DNA of 64,000 bases, taken from the NCBI GenBank assembly GCA_024734555.1, contig JANPWX010000641.1, positions 262,309-326,308 on the forward strand, in the 5' to 3' direction. The position numbers and the translations under genes are program-made. Below, one piece after another: positions 24,371 through 37,200 of this stretch; position 1 is the stretch's first letter, and the number at the start of each line of letters is the position of its first letter. The notes under the pieces are model-generated. The model was not told the origin of the DNA. It worked only from the letters and a program-made list of their open reading frames with translations, and searched no databases. Source of the stretch: Trochalopteron elliotii (lineage: Eukaryota; Chordata; Aves; Passeriformes; Leiothrichidae).

Positions 24371-24719
24371 TCCTGCCTGAACTCCTTATGGAACTCAGAC
24401 ATTCAGGGAGCTGCCCTGGTTCAGGAGCTTCCTCCAGGTGTTCTGTGTTTTCTCCATAACATCCATTCCAAGCTGGCTCTGAGCCCCTCAGATTGAGGCA
24501 GGCTTTCCCTCAATCCCTTCTCCAGTCTGGGGCAGGTCCCTGGTGCCAAACTGGCCACGGAGCTGGGGGCTGATCACAGGGACCCAAGCCCTTGGTGCTG
24601 ATGCTCCACCCTCAGACCGTGGGGTGTGGGCAGCAGCTTCGGGAGGGCTCTGGGTTGAGCTTAAATTTGCAACTTCCCCAAGTGAAATCCTGCTTTGCTT
24701 TCACAGGTCTGCTCCAAAC

Positions 24720-25045
24720 TGCGCTCCTCCTCAGCGAGGGAATGGAATTTGCTGGAAGCGTCAGCCCGGAGCTGTGGCGGTGGTGGGGATGTTAAAATGC
24801 CACTGGTGAGATCAGCCGTGCCTGGGAGAGGTGTGAAGTGTAGCAGGGAGGCAGCCAAGTACCTGCGTCACCGTGCACAGCCGGGCTGGTGGCACCGCGC
24901 TGCCTGCGAAGGCACAGATGCCGTGTGAGCCCACGGCAGAGCCTCTTCTCCTCACACAGGCAGCGCTCACGGCATCCCAAAACCTTCCCGGGACGGGAAC
25001 CCGGCCCTCGAGCCGGGCTTTAGCCCCGGGGCACGGCAGGGGAGA
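24720..25045. promoter_or_regulatory. CpG-rich block (candidate intragenic CpG island)
   Basis: I count about 23 CpG dinucleotides by hand in about 325 bp of GC-rich sequence, which would satisfy the common CpG-island thresholds. Its densest part is 24960-25045 (for example CCCTCGAGCCGGGC). Such a block in the middle of a long intron could be an alternative promoter, an enhancer or just GC-rich DNA. A composite minisatellite begins about 100 bp to the right. No initiator or coding exon is visible. Confidence 0.45.
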
Positions 25046-25149
25046 GGTGACAGTGACAGAGACTGAGCTGAGAGCCCAAAAACCACCAGGACACAGCGAG
25101 GTGGCTCATGAGCTGTTGGCACTTCTGCACTGCCAGATCCACAGGGACT

Positions 25150-25490
25150 GCAGAGCCCCAGCCTGTGGGATTGCAGGGTCCTGGTCCCCAAGGCACAGCC
25201 CCAGCCTGTGGGATTGCAGGGTCCTGGTCCCCAAGGCACAGCCCCAGCCTGTGGGATTGCAGGATCCTGGTCCCCAAGGCACAGCCCCATCCTGTGGGAT
25301 TGCAGGATCCCTGATGTCCTGTGGGATTGCAGAGTCCCAGGTGTCCCGTGGGATTGCAGGGTCCCAGGTCCCCTGTGGAATTGCAGGGCCCCTGGTCCCC
25401 TGTGGGATTGCAGAGTCCCAGGTCCCCTGTGGAATTGCAGGGTCCCAGGTCCCCAGGGCACAGCCCCAGCCTGTGGGACTAGCAGGCCCC
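25150..25490 (+). repeat. Composite minisatellite, 43-bp and 27-bp units
   Basis: CCTGTGGGATTGCAG recurs at 25162, 25205, 25248 and 25291 (period 43), then, with small variants, at about 25318, 25345, 25372, 25399 and 25426 (period 27). The long unit equals the short one plus 16 bases (AAGGCACAGCCCCAGC). That 16-bp segment returns in the last copy (25455-25472). The open frames on both strands over this block (up to 256 codons) come from the repeat and are not genes. Confidence 0.96.
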
Positions 25491-27414
25491 TTTTTCCTGT
25501 TCAGAGGAGCAGCGTCACTCTTTGCCATGATGCAATATTCCCAGTCTTATTCTTTCCCAGCAATATTCTTTCTGCTGCAATATTCCCAGTCTTCCTCTTC
25601 CCCCCAGGTCCCCCAGCTGCAGACAAGTATGCTAAATCATTAAAATAATTCACTTTTCAGATCCTTTCAAAGGCCTCAGCTTGGTTTGCTGGGTTGGGGG
25701 GGGGTCCCATTTTCTCCCCAGGTTTGTTTCTTTTCCCTCTGCAGCAAACACTCCAGCATGACTCAGGCGGGAGAACCTCGGCAAACACATCTTGGTGTGT
25801 GGCAGGATCAAAGCTCTGCACACAGCAAAAGGAGGAGACCACCCCTGTCACAGCCAAGGGCAGGTTTGGAACCTGGTTTTCTTTGGAGAAAAGGCTAAGG
25901 AAAACCTCTCCATTCGCAAATAAGACACCAGTCAAAGCTGAGCTGCTGCACAACCCTCTGGTGCACCAAGAGTGGGACTGAGCCTTCCTCTCTGGGGTCT
26001 GAGGGATGGACAGGATCCTCAGGGATCTCCAGGACTGGCAGTTCCTGTGGGGAGGGATGAGCTGGAGCCAACATAAGGGGAAGGTGTCCAGTCCCAAGGG
26101 CAGAAAGAAACGACCCCATGTTCCCCATGCACATGAGGAGTCATCTGTCACCTTCCATCCCCTTCCCTCACCAGCACCCAAAGCCTCCAGGCCTTGGAGA
26201 AAGGAGAAAACCACAGGTGGGTCTGCTCCCAAAGATCCCTGAGGTGCAGTGGGGATGGGAACTGCAGCAGCTCCTTCGTGGAGGGAAAGGGTGTGAATTA
26301 CTCACCTGGAGTGCACACAGATCCAGCCTGAACACCCCCAGCACAGCCCCTTTCCCACTGCTTCCAACACCCTTCTCTCACACTTTTCCCTCCCACATCA
26401 TGCTCAGCATCCCAGCCAAGCCCGAGCTGGCTGTCCCTGAGCTCTCTGCATCAGGGGGGAGGAACAGGAGGATGCACAATCCCATGGCCCCCCCAGCTTC
26501 AGGGGCCCCAAACAGCCGCCACAAACAACCCAAATATTATTTCATGAGCTAACTCCATCCACTGCCAACTCCAGCATGGAAAACCTTCCACCCAGAGCCC
26601 TTCTAGCTCAGTGGCACTGACTTGTTGCCAGAGCCCAGGCTGCAGTGTATCAGCACAGGCTGCCTTATCTGCAGGGAAATAAACCCAGACCTGCTGAGCA
26701 CAGTTGAGTGCAACATCACCATAGAAACGGGGCAGGGAACTGGGGGAAGCGGCTCTCCCCGGCTCCTTTCATGGTGACAGCGAGCAGAGCCCAGCCCCTC
26801 CGGGCCGGGCCGGGGTGGGGAAGGCGGGGGGAATGCCCGGAGCAGCTCCAGCCCCGGAGCAGCTGTGTCCCTGTGGGACATCCCCCCCGAGACTCCCTGG
26901 GCTGGATTTTTAGCCTCAGGCAGGTTTCCTCCCCAGCCACCCACCAGCCCTCTGGAAGCATCCCCAGGATGCTGCCTGGCCATGCACATCCCCAGCGGGT
27001 ACCCACAGGCACCAAACAGCTTTTCCTTCTCACCTGCACATTCCTTCGGTGGAGGGAGGGAATAACCAGCCTGGGATGAGACCACAGAGTCCCTGGAGCT
27101 TCCACCTCTAGCACAGATTGAAACCCATCCCCACTCTGGAGTCAATTTTGTGTGTGACAAGGCATTTTCTGAGAAATTCCATCCTCAGCTGTGGCCTTGC
27201 CCAAATTCCTTGGAGTAAAGGCAGGAAATCCCAAAGAGTGTCCCACTCACCTCCTTCTCTCCCTCCCAGGCCTGCAGGTGCCATCAAACACAGCCATGAG
27301 CACGTTCAGTGCAGCAGCAGCAATGCTGGACTGCAGAGACATCACAGGCACAGCTCCTCAGCCTGGACAGTCCCTAGAGACAGAGACCCTGGGGTGTGTC
27401 AGTGCCACGGGACC
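25491..27414. other. Unique intronic sequence with a small GC-rich cluster
   Basis: No gene is recognised. At 26750-26870 there is a CpG cluster with GC-box-like GGGGTGGGGAAGGCGGGGGG. The rest has no recognised repeat. Confidence 0.55.
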
Positions 27415-27855
27415 CTGGAATGCTCTGGGCAGGAAGGGACCTTAAAGATCACCTCATTCCACCCCCTGCCATGGGCAGGGACACCTCCCACTGTCCCAGG
27501 CTGCTCCAAGCTCCATGCCCAGCCTGGCCTTGGGCACTGCCAGGGATCCAGGGGCAGCCACAGCTGCTGTGGGCACCCTGTGCCATCCTCACAGAGGATT
27601 TTTTCCCAATATTCCATCCATCCCTGCCCTCTGACAGTGGGAAGCCATTCCCCCTTGTCCTGGCACTCCATCCCTTGGACATTGTCTCTCCCCATCTTTC
27701 CTGTTGGCTCCTTCAGGCACTGGAAGAAGCTCCATGAGTTTCTCTTCTCCAGGCTGAACAACCCTACTTCTCCCAGCCTTTCCTCCCAGGAAAGGTGCTC
27801 CACCCTCCCACCATCCTCTGGACTCAGGACAAGTCCTTTGTCCCTCTGTGGGTAC
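27415..27855 (-). mobile_element. CR1 LINE fragment, about 440 bp
   Basis: From left to right it reads as the reverse complement of CR1: GGAAGGGACCTTAAAGATCA, CCATGGGCAGGGACACCTCC, GGGCAGCCACAGCTGCTGTG, then TTCTCTTCTCCAGGCTGAAC and CTCCCAGCCTTTCCTCCCAG further into the element. It is one of the longer CR1 copies here but still only the 3' end. The 248-codon plus-strand frame over it (27118-27864) is a by-product. Confidence 0.93.
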
Positions 27856-28974
27856 AAACACTGAGCTTCCTGCCATGTGGGGTTACTTTCTTGTTCCTCT
27901 TCCCTAGAATTACCTGCAATTTCTCCTTGTGCTTCACAAGAAAGAAAAGGAGCTGCTGATTCACTGGCCCATTGTCTCTTATTTTTTATGTCTCCCATGT
28001 CCCCTTTTAGTCATCTTTTCCATTAACTGACCCTGATTTTCCATTAATGTTGCTCCAGTGCTACTGGTTCTGATCCTGACAACTTCCACTGCTCTTCCAT
28101 GAGCTCCGTTAGATACAGGGATTACAGAGCAGCTCAGGAAAGGGTCTTTTGCTGATATATTGACTTTTTTTTTTTTATCCCAATGTAATGCTAATGGTTT
28201 ATTACTATTTTTACTTATTTTATTACTATTGTCACTATTGCCAGGCATTGAGGAGGTTTTCCACTTGGATCTCTCACCCCTTTGCCCACAGTTACCACTC
28301 CCTTAGGGTGCATTTACCATCCAGAAACTCAAATTATCCTCTCCATGGTGTGAGCTGTCTTTCCATTGCTGTCAGCACCGATTCCTCCTGCTCCCATCCT
28401 GCCTGCTTGGTCCCCACTCCTGAAATCTCACTCATTCCATGAGATTTTCACCCTTACATCCTCACACCCACTTTTCTGGGCCATTAACACATTTTCCATC
28501 AGTGCTAACCGACGTTTCCTGCCAGAGGAGATGCAGCAATTACAGCCTTACATGAAAGCTTCATTTCTTCTGAATCCTATTCCCAAAATCCAGACGTGGA
28601 GCCATTGTGCTGGAGAAAGGAGTCAGATTGTCTGGCACAGCAGAGATTGACAACTGTCCCACAGGTTGAAATTGAGCCTCTAATTGGTTTCAGATCCAAT
28701 TCCTGTTTGTATAGGACCGAGTAAAATACAGGCCTGGATCATCTATGGGCCCTTTACAAATGGGGATAAATAGGTTCATAAAATGAAATGTTAGGTAATA
28801 ATTTCTTAAATTAAAATACTTCAAATGTGATGATTGGAAGGTGAGATTACCCAGGACAGAGCCTACTTCTGCTTGTGCTGAAGGACTGTAACAAGAAATT
28901 CACTTCAATTAAAAGCCCTTTTCAGATGCTTTGAATTTAGGAACACTGGAAAAAAGCACTCAGAGGAAGGGGGA
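27856..28974. other. Unique intronic sequence
   Basis: No gene or named repeat. A T-rich tract lies near 28166-28178. Confidence 0.6.
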
Positions 28975-29135
28975 TTTTGTGTGCCCAGAGAGGCTGTGGC
29001 TGCCCCCAGATCCCTGGCAGTGTCCAAGGCAGGTTGGACATTGGGGCTTGGAGCAGCCTGGGACAGTGGGAGGTGTCCCTGCCCATGGCAGGGGGTGGAA
29101 CAAGTCCAACCCAAACCATCCATGATTCCATGCAT
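28975..29135 (+). mobile_element. CR1 LINE 3'-end fragment
   Basis: GTGCCCAGAGAGGCTGTGGC to CCATGGCAGGGGGTGGAACA, followed by CCATGATTCCATG, is a sense-strand CR1 3' end with remnants of the terminal repeats. Confidence 0.92.
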
Positions 29136-31014
29136 AAAAAATACTTTTCCACCTTAACAACTCTAGAAATGGCTCCTCTTTGGAATATCCAGTGTGAAAT
29201 GGAAGAAGCTCTTGGTCCTGGATGGGGAATACAACTGATTAAACCCTGGGTGGGGGGCAGGGGGGGGGAACAAACAACCATGGAAAAAACCTCAGATTTC
29301 TCACAATATTTTAGGTTCCTCCTCCTGAATCAGAAGAAACCTGTCCTGGTCTGTCCTGGTGGGACAAACACCCAGAGAGGAGATCTGCTTCCACCCCCTG
29401 AGAAATGAGAGGATGAACACCTCAAACCTCCCGGCTCAGAACAACAACCACAGTCTCTGTAAATATTGAATGAGCAAACATTGAGGGGAGAGGAAATCCC
29501 AGGTAGAGCCATGTTGGAGAAGGAGGGACAGCTGCTTCCTCTCCTGCCTGAGGGCTTCCAGGACTGGCCTACAACTGGCCCAGGGCCATGTTGGGCAGAT
29601 TGTTCTGTAGAGGAGTAACAAAAAAGCTGCAAGAGAATCCTGCACAGCTCAGAGCCCAAAAACACCAGAGAAAAGGAAATGGGAATACGGCGCTCGTGGT
29701 GGTGATTGGCAGCTGCCACACTCACTCCAGCCAGGAATTTGTTTGGAAAACTCTGCTCATTCTTCACTCAGCTCCTTTTCCCTCTCAGGGAGAGGCAGAG
29801 GAGACCTGTGCATCCTTGCTTTGGCACAGGGGGTGGTTACTGACAGAGTTTTTTTGCCTCCAAAATCCTCCTCCCCTTCCTCCTCTTCCTCACCAAAGCC
29901 CCATTTTATGAGCCACACCTTCTGAAAAAACAATAAAGCTACAGAGCATTTTGTGAAGGAAAGAATGAAGAGAAGGCAACTTTCTTACAACTTCACTGCA
30001 ATCCAAGGAGAACTGGGGAAACTTCCATGCCCCTCTGGATTATCAGCACAGAGGCTGAGGAAGGAAAACCGAAATGGAATGAAATCTTCAAGTGCCTCTC
30101 CAGCAATTCATCCACCCCAGGAGGAACAGGGAGGCCTGAGGATAGAAACTGTCCTTGTTCTAAACATCTTAAACTTGAGGTAAACAGTGCAGGTTTTTTC
30201 AAACATATGCCCGAGAAAAAAGAAGAAAATAGAAAGTCTCTGTGAGGCAAGAGCCACCTGTGCTTCCATCCCCTGGGAATTTTGCTTGGAGATGCATCTT
30301 CCTGCCTCTTGTCTGCCTGGGGTTCACCCCCTCCCTGCCTGCAGCCCTTTGTGATTTCCTGTGTTTGAAGCCTGCTCCAGCTTCTCTTTGTTGCACAAAA
30401 CCTGCTGTGTTTTCCAGGAAAATGCTGGCAGGGGATCCACAACCTTTCACCATCCCTTTCTTGTTTCCTTCTGAGGCCTGAACTCTTTCAGTGGCCCCTT
30501 CAGATGTTTTCAACTGAATTTAACAGCCAGGACCCACCACCAGCAATGCCCAAATGCTGCACTGAGGAATTGGGTTTATTCCAGGTATTTCTGCTGGAAT
30601 TACAGGCCACAGACACAACAAAGCTTTGCATAACACAATATTCTTTCCTATCAACATCCTTCCCAAAAAAAAAAGCTTCAAAACAGCCCAGATAAGCAGA
30701 ATAAAATCTTCTTCTTCTTCTTTACATCATGCTTTTCTTTTCCCCAGAATCCCTTTCAGGGCTTGGTGCAAGGGAGACAAATCATCTCAATTACAAATTA
30801 TCTTCATTTCCTGATTCTCTATTTACTTTGCTGTGTTTCCCTGTTGGGGCCAAGGTCTTCCCAAGGCAGATCCCTTCTAATCCAAGACGAATTTCAGAGG
30901 AGATTAACAAAGGAAAATCCTCATTGCTGACACTTTCCTGCGGGGGAGACTATCTCTGAGTGTAGAAACAACAGGAGAAAATAATCATTGCCACCTGGAG
31001 CTGGACAAGGGAAC
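29136..31014. other. Unique intronic sequence
   Basis: No gene is recognised. A G-rich run (GGGTGGGGGGCAGGGGGGGG) at 29248-29267 is a possible G-quadruplex on the plus strand. Confidence 0.55.
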
Positions 31015-31070
31015 TTTTCAGCTGGATGATCCAAACAAAGTTTTCAGCTGGATGATCCAAATGAACTGGA
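31015..31070 (+). repeat. 26-bp direct repeat, two units
   Basis: TTTTCAGCTGGATGATCCAA occurs at 31015 and 31041 with a short linker. It lies immediately left of a CR1 insertion. Confidence 0.9.
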
Positions 31071-31084
31071 GAAAATCATTTTAC

Positions 31085-31163
31085 AGAATCACAGAATGGT
31101 TTGGGTTGGGAAGGACCTTAAAGCCCATCTCATTCCAGCCCCATGCCGTGGGCAGGGACACCA
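31085..31163 (-). mobile_element. CR1 LINE 3'-end fragment (short)
   Basis: GAATCACAGAATGGTTTGGG followed by AAGGACCTTAAAGCCCATC and GTGGGCAGGGACACC is the extreme 3' end of CR1 in reverse orientation. The copy is only about 80 bp, one of the most 5'-truncated in the window. Confidence 0.92.
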
Positions 31164-33630
31164 GTCAAAGCCCATTTGTAGACTTTGTGCTTTCCCAGGC
31201 AAAAAGCATCCCAGAAAAGCCACCTTAGGCCAACCAAATATTTCATTTGACCTGAAGGTAGCAGATTTATGGCGTCTGAGTCACTTAATTAATTTTTATT
31301 TACAGTTTAGATCAGTGCTATTTCCAAGCATAAAGTCAAAAGAAGCATTTCAAGTACATAGAAGCAATATATTTCCAAATGAAACACTTTCAATTTTCTT
31401 CCTTCTTCATTTTTTTGGCTTGAAGCATCCATATTTCACCAAATGGATTAAGAGATTAAAAAAGACATCTCATGTTTTCTTCATGGTGTTACTTTTTTCC
31501 CTGTGTATGCTCTAAATGGGCTCTTTGGACTTCAGGAGAGCCCTTTGTTCAGCAAAAAGGGCTGGAACAAATGGCAAGCAGCTCTTAATGAACACGTCAG
31601 AGTTTAGAAAATGAGGGTGAAGGAGACCTGGGGTGGTCCAGGCCCTGGAGAAGGTCACAGCCCAGCTGAGAGAGCTTTGCTGCCTCTCCCTGCCAGCAGC
31701 CAACAGCCCTAGAGCAAACTCCCAGCACCCAAACCTGTCAAACATCATCACCTGCAAAGCCAGCTCATTTCAAACTAAATTTTCATGAAATTGGCAGAGG
31801 CAATATTTTCTTTCCCCGGGTAAGACCTGCTCTTTCCTGAGCTGAGGAAGCTCAGCCTTGCCAGCACCACACAACTCAAATGTCCACGACCAGAGCTCCT
31901 GTCATTTCTCACCTGAGCCACCTCCAGCCACCAGGCCCAGCTGAATCATCTGACATCAAAGACAATCCCAAGATCCACTTTCCAGCCCCTCTGGATGAAC
32001 CAGGCTCCACAGCACTGAGGAAATCACCTTGGCCCAACCATTCTGAGCCCTTCAGAGCAGCCCTGTCCATCTCTCCCCGTCCCTCCCATGTCACTGCTGG
32101 CACCTTTTGCTGTTTCAGGTAACAGTTTCCAGTTTGACTCACCTGGATTTTCCTGAGGGTTTCCTGGACAATCCATCTGTACAAAGGGGCAGAAAGTGCC
32201 ACCTCAGCTGCCCCCAGACTAAAATTTAGATGAAGGAGCTTGTAGAGCTCACCTGGGACAATCTCAGGGAGATGTCTGGCTTCCTTTAAAATAAAGGATC
32301 ATTCAATATTTGGTGCAAAGTAACCAGAATAAACCGGAATGTAGGAAAACCAGACTATGATTCCACCCTCAACCAGGTGGAGCACAAGTTTCTCTTGATG
32401 CCCATGACTTTCACCACGGAACAAGACCAGAATCATAGCTGATATTTCTGCCTGACTATGACAGCATTCAACTCATCCAGGAGGGGACAGGAATCAACTG
32501 ATTGTACAAGAGAGAATCCTTTCCAGGAAACAAACTCTGCAGAGCAACACCACGGGTGTCATCATTGCCATGGAGCCATTTTCAATGCACTTTTTTAATG
32601 TCCCTCCTTTGTTTTTCCTCTTTATGAGAGGAGAAGGGATCAGCAAGCTCCTTCAGGAAGTGTCAGAGATGTTTCCTGCAGGGTTTGAGACCCACAGATC
32701 ACACTTGTACAAAGACAGGGAAGAAATAAAGCAGTTTTCCATCAGAAACCACACTTCCACTTCTTGAATTCTCCTCTCACATTTCCCTATCTCCTTTACA
32801 AGAAGTTCCTGGTGACAGCACTGAGCTTTTCTGAGAGCCAGGGATTCTTCCTCCAACCTGCAATGGGTCATTTCCCCCAACATCCACTCAGAGAGTAATT
32901 GATTTTATATAAAACCAAACTGTGCAGGTAAAACACCCTGGATTTAACAATCCTGGTCCTGTTCAACCCCTCTGTGGGAAACAATCCCAGGATGTTTTAC
33001 CAGCTGGAACAGTCCCCTCACGTAGCACACGGATGAAACCACCAGGATGGAAGGCAGGGAGCTGTTTCCCAATGTCCTGTGGGGCCTTGAGGATCCAGCC
33101 AGGAAGAAAACAAGCAACTGAAGGTGCAGGGAAGGCTTAGGGGGGAAGATCTAAGATGTGTCACTGCCAGGAGGGCAGGACTACAAAATGCCAGTTCAGC
33201 TGGAAATGCCAAGTGGGCTCCATGACCCTGCTGGGCCAGGGCCTCCCTTTTCTGTCTGCTCTGGGAAGATCTGCAGTGAACTTCACTGTGAGTGCCAGAG
33301 GGGGAAGAATTTACCAGGCTCTGTACCCACTCCCCTTCCTGCCCCTAAAAAAGCAGGCAGCTCCCTAAACCAAACACCAAGGCCACTGTGGTTTTGTTCT
33401 TTGCTTTATTACCCCTCTACTACTCCCTCCTTCATTTCCTCTCCTCAAAATGGGTAATAGTTATGTTTCTGTCTCATCTTTCATGAGATATTCAATGACC
33501 ATCTCTTTCCCAGTTACTTCAAGCTCCTTGGTGGATGATGCAGGGAAGCTGGAAGCATGTCCATCCCCACCAGGCCTCATGGAGACTCACTCAGGGGGTC
33601 TTTGGGGAGCATTTGGATTCAATACATGGC
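31164..33630. other. Unique intronic sequence
   Basis: No gene or named repeat. The AT-rich stretch at 31240-31500 has no repeat structure and could be a conserved noncoding element; that is untested. Confidence 0.55.
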
Positions 33631-33705
33631 TCACACAGAGGATTTCAGTCCAGGGAAAAAAAAAAATGTTCACACAGAGGATTTCAGTCCAGGAAAAAAA
33701 AAAAA
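33631..33705 (+). repeat. 39-bp direct repeat, two units, each with an A-tract
   Basis: TCACACAGAGGATTTCAGTC begins at 33631 and 33670, each copy ending in about 11-12 As. Confidence 0.93.
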
Positions 33706-33769
33706 CTGCTTCCTGTCTGAGGCCATCTCCTGAAAGCTTCTACTAAATATCATCCGCAGGGCAGTGTTA

Positions 33770-34212
33770 TTGGTTTCCTCATTGACCAGAGGGAGCAGCT
33801 CTGCTGGGAGGAAAGGCTGGGAGAGTTGGGATTGTTCAGCCTGGAGAGGAGAAGCTTTGGGGTGGCCTCAGTGTGGCCTTGCAGGGCCTGAAGGGAGCCC
33901 ACAGGATGGAGAGGAATTGTTTCCAAAAGCATGGAGTGCCAGGACAAGGGGGAATGGTTTCATACTGACAGAGAGTAGGTTTAGATGGGATATTGGGGAG
34001 AAGTTTTTTATTATGAGGGGGATAAAACATTGGCACAGGGTGCCCAGAGAAGCTGTGGCTGCCCCTGGATCCCTGGCAGTGTCCAAGGCCAGGCTGGATG
34101 GGGCTTGGAGCAGCCTGGGACAGTGGAAGGTGTCCCTGCCCATGGCAAGGGGTAGAACAAGATGGTTTTAAGGTTTCTTTCAACCCAGGCTATTCCATGA
34201 TCCCATGATTAC
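33770..34212 (+). mobile_element. CR1 LINE fragment, about 440 bp
   Basis: This sense-strand copy starts within GGAAAGGCTGGGAGAGTTGG, runs through TTGTTCAGCCTGGAGAGGAG and AGTGCCAGGACAAGGGGGAA, then GTGCCCAGAGAAGCTGTGGC, and ends with CAACCCAGGCTATTCCATGA followed by TCCCATGATT. It covers the same CR1 part as 27415-27855 in opposite orientation. No reverse transcriptase is left. Confidence 0.95.
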
Positions 34213-37200
34213 TTGAGTAGGAGCTGTGAACAGAAAGGTGCTCTCTGCTCTCCAGAGCAAGAAGGTTTCTAAGACACAACTTCACCCTTAACTCATGACA
34301 CAATAAATTTCCATTTTTACAGATGGGGGAATGGAGGAAATTTGGCCTGGGGTCAGCTGTGATAATGGAGGAGTTCTTGCCTGGCAGCACCTCATTCATC
34401 CCATTTCATTAGGCACTTAATCATCATTTAATCCAAGGCTCCTCATCCATCCTGGTGCTCAGAGCCCTGCGGGGAGTCTTTCAGTGTCATCCGAGATATT
34501 TCAGGCTGGGGACTGGCAAGGACAGCTCTGAGGGTGGTACCAATTGTCTGCACCCAGTTCCTTGACCCTTTCCTTTGAAGAGCTCCCTTGCTCCAGCAGA
34601 AAAAGCAGAAGGGGGTTAAATGGCCCTGATGAAGATGAAATAACCCAACAGCAGCACGTCTATTTATTTAGATCATCAGGGCCATCTCACTTGTGATCCT
34701 AAGCACGAGAGAAAGGAGTTAAACTTCTTTTGAAATCTTCTGTTAGAAGAGCTAAGGCAGATTTGCAGCCTCCAGAGATTCATGAGGAGACAGACACCCA
34801 AGAGATTATATTTAAATTTTAAATAGCTCTGGTTGATTGGGTCAGGGCCCATTAAATGACACAGACTGATGGTCCTTCAGGTTGGGGTGGATTTTTCTTG
34901 AAGATTCTGGCACCAAAGAGTCATTACGACATGAGGTAATTATGGAGCAGATTCATTAGGTCACAAACAAGTTCAGGTCGCTCCACAAACCTTGTCCATC
35001 CCTCTGCATCCTTAGATGACCTGGGTGGGATAAAGGGAAATTGTCTGTGTGACTTTCTGCTCGTGATCTTTCTGTATCAAATGATAAGATGTAACAAGCC
35101 CCATCACAGAGCTCAGATTTGTACAGAATAGGTTGAATAACACTGTAAAAATTAACAAATTGAAAAATCTAATGGTGAGAACCACAAAAGGAGAAACAGG
35201 GGAAAGTCTGAGTGTTAGAGTGTAAGACAGACAGAGCATCCTACAAATTGGGGAGATATTCATGTTGGTAAGGCTTCTTTGAGACTCCAGAGTCAGTTCC
35301 TCATATGCAGCCAAGAGAGCAATTTTAGAATTCAGCAAGATCAAGCAGAAAGCACTGGTGAAGTGGGAGAAAAGGCTTTCCTGGAAGGGAACAGATTGAA
35401 AATTCCTGATGCTCGTTGCCACCAGTTGTTTCTCACATGAAACAAGTGGGGTCAGATTCTCCATCCTTGTGCCCGGGGCACTGAGAAACAGAAATTAACC
35501 TGGCAGGCAGAAGGACAAGAGCTAGATTAGCCCAGGGCTGGAGTTCTTCTTCTCCTTTCAGCACCAAAATTCCTGTCTTGAGATGTTCCTGGAGCACCCA
35601 CTCACAGCCATAAGGACAAGGTGGAACATGTTTACAAAAAAAGATGACCACAACAATCTAGTTTTTGCTCCAGGAAGGTCAAGAACAAGCTGATGTCACA
35701 CGTGCCAGGCTGAGCCTTAAACAGCAACAGGGCTCTTGCAAATCACTCTGGTGTCCAGGACAAAGTCATCCAGAGATGTGCTCCAGTCACACTCCCAGCC
35801 TCCAACAGTTCCACAAAACCAATTAAAGGGCTAAAAACTTATCAGGAGCCACAGTCCTTGTATATTTTTGGTTCAGACCAGCTTGAAAGGGACAGTTTGA
35901 AGGACTTTGGGGCATGAGGGACTAGAAAGCCTCATCCAGAGGCACAAAGGATTCCTTTATGGGACAGTAATTACTTGACAGTAAAGGACATTAATTTGAA
36001 GTTAGTAGGGTTCAAGATATTCCATTATTCATCGTGCATCCCATTTGCAATGAAATCATTTCAAAGTGATGGATTCAAATTTAGGCAAGTGATGTTGGAA
36101 TGGGACAGAGGATAGACTTGCTATGTTTTATGGGCATAAAGAGACCCATAAATTTTGAATGTTAAAAAGTCATTACAAAGAGAGAAAATATTTTAGCTGT
36201 CAATCTGGCTCTCTTTATTGCTGAGGGAATAATTCCATGGGATACAGGAGCTCTGAGCTGGGAAATCCATCCTACAACATGGCCAAAGGATTTTGGGATC
36301 TGATCTGGAGCCCACTGAAATCAGCAATAAGAGGGTTAAAGGATCTGCCACCCACAGCAAACTGCTAAAATGTAAACCCTAAACCTCTGCCCTTCCCACT
36401 GGCAAAAGGAAAATCTCTTTCCAGAGGTGGTGACCCCTGAAGAAGCAGCTGGGCAGGGCCAAGTTATCATCCCAGAGCCTGCAGGATGGATGGATGGATG
36501 TGCTGGAAAACTTCCCTTGCACACCAGAACGTGATTGAGATGGGAAAGAGGAGCACTGGCAGCTCCCTCACCTTCCCATGCAGGATTGGACACACCAAAA
36601 CCCTTGGAGCTGTAGGTCCCAGGAACACACCCAGAGCCTACAGCAACAGCAGCACCAGACAACTGCAGAGCCCAAACTGCTACAACAGCCCTGGAAGGGA
36701 TGAATAAAGAGAAGGAAGAATAAAACCCCTGTGTAGATTTGTCCCAGAATTTAATTCCCCTGTCAATCCCACCAGTCAGCCCAAATCAGGTGGGATTTGC
36801 ATCTCCCCTTTGGAGCAAGTATTACCCCAAAACAACTGCAGACTGCAGGATCACATGGCTGAGAATGTGCTGCCTCTCCAAAAAAGAGTCTCAAAAGTGG
36901 CATTAGACTTGCTATTAAACAGTGGAGAGAACATGATCCTACCTCAGCAAGAATAGAAAAAGAGTAGCTATTTCTTCCTAACGATCTCGTTCCAAGAAAA
37001 CTTGGAATATATGCTTAACATTGCAGACAGCTTTTCCTATGCCTGCTAAGCACTTCTGCTTGAAACAAATATAAACCTCATTTCATTTTATATATACCAA
37101 CAAAATGCAAATTACAAGAGCAAGAGTCTGGAGTCTTCATCCTTTAGCTCATCTGTATCCCAGGCTCCCCACTTGCAAATGATGAATGTCTGCTCATGGA

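Noticed and set aside
24873..25643. 256-codon plus-strand frame with periodic peptide
   Set aside because: The periodicity is that of the 43/27-bp minisatellite; the frame is open by repeat composition and frames on the other strand are open too.
27118..27864. 248-codon plus-strand frame
   Set aside because: Mostly the antisense of a CR1 fragment.
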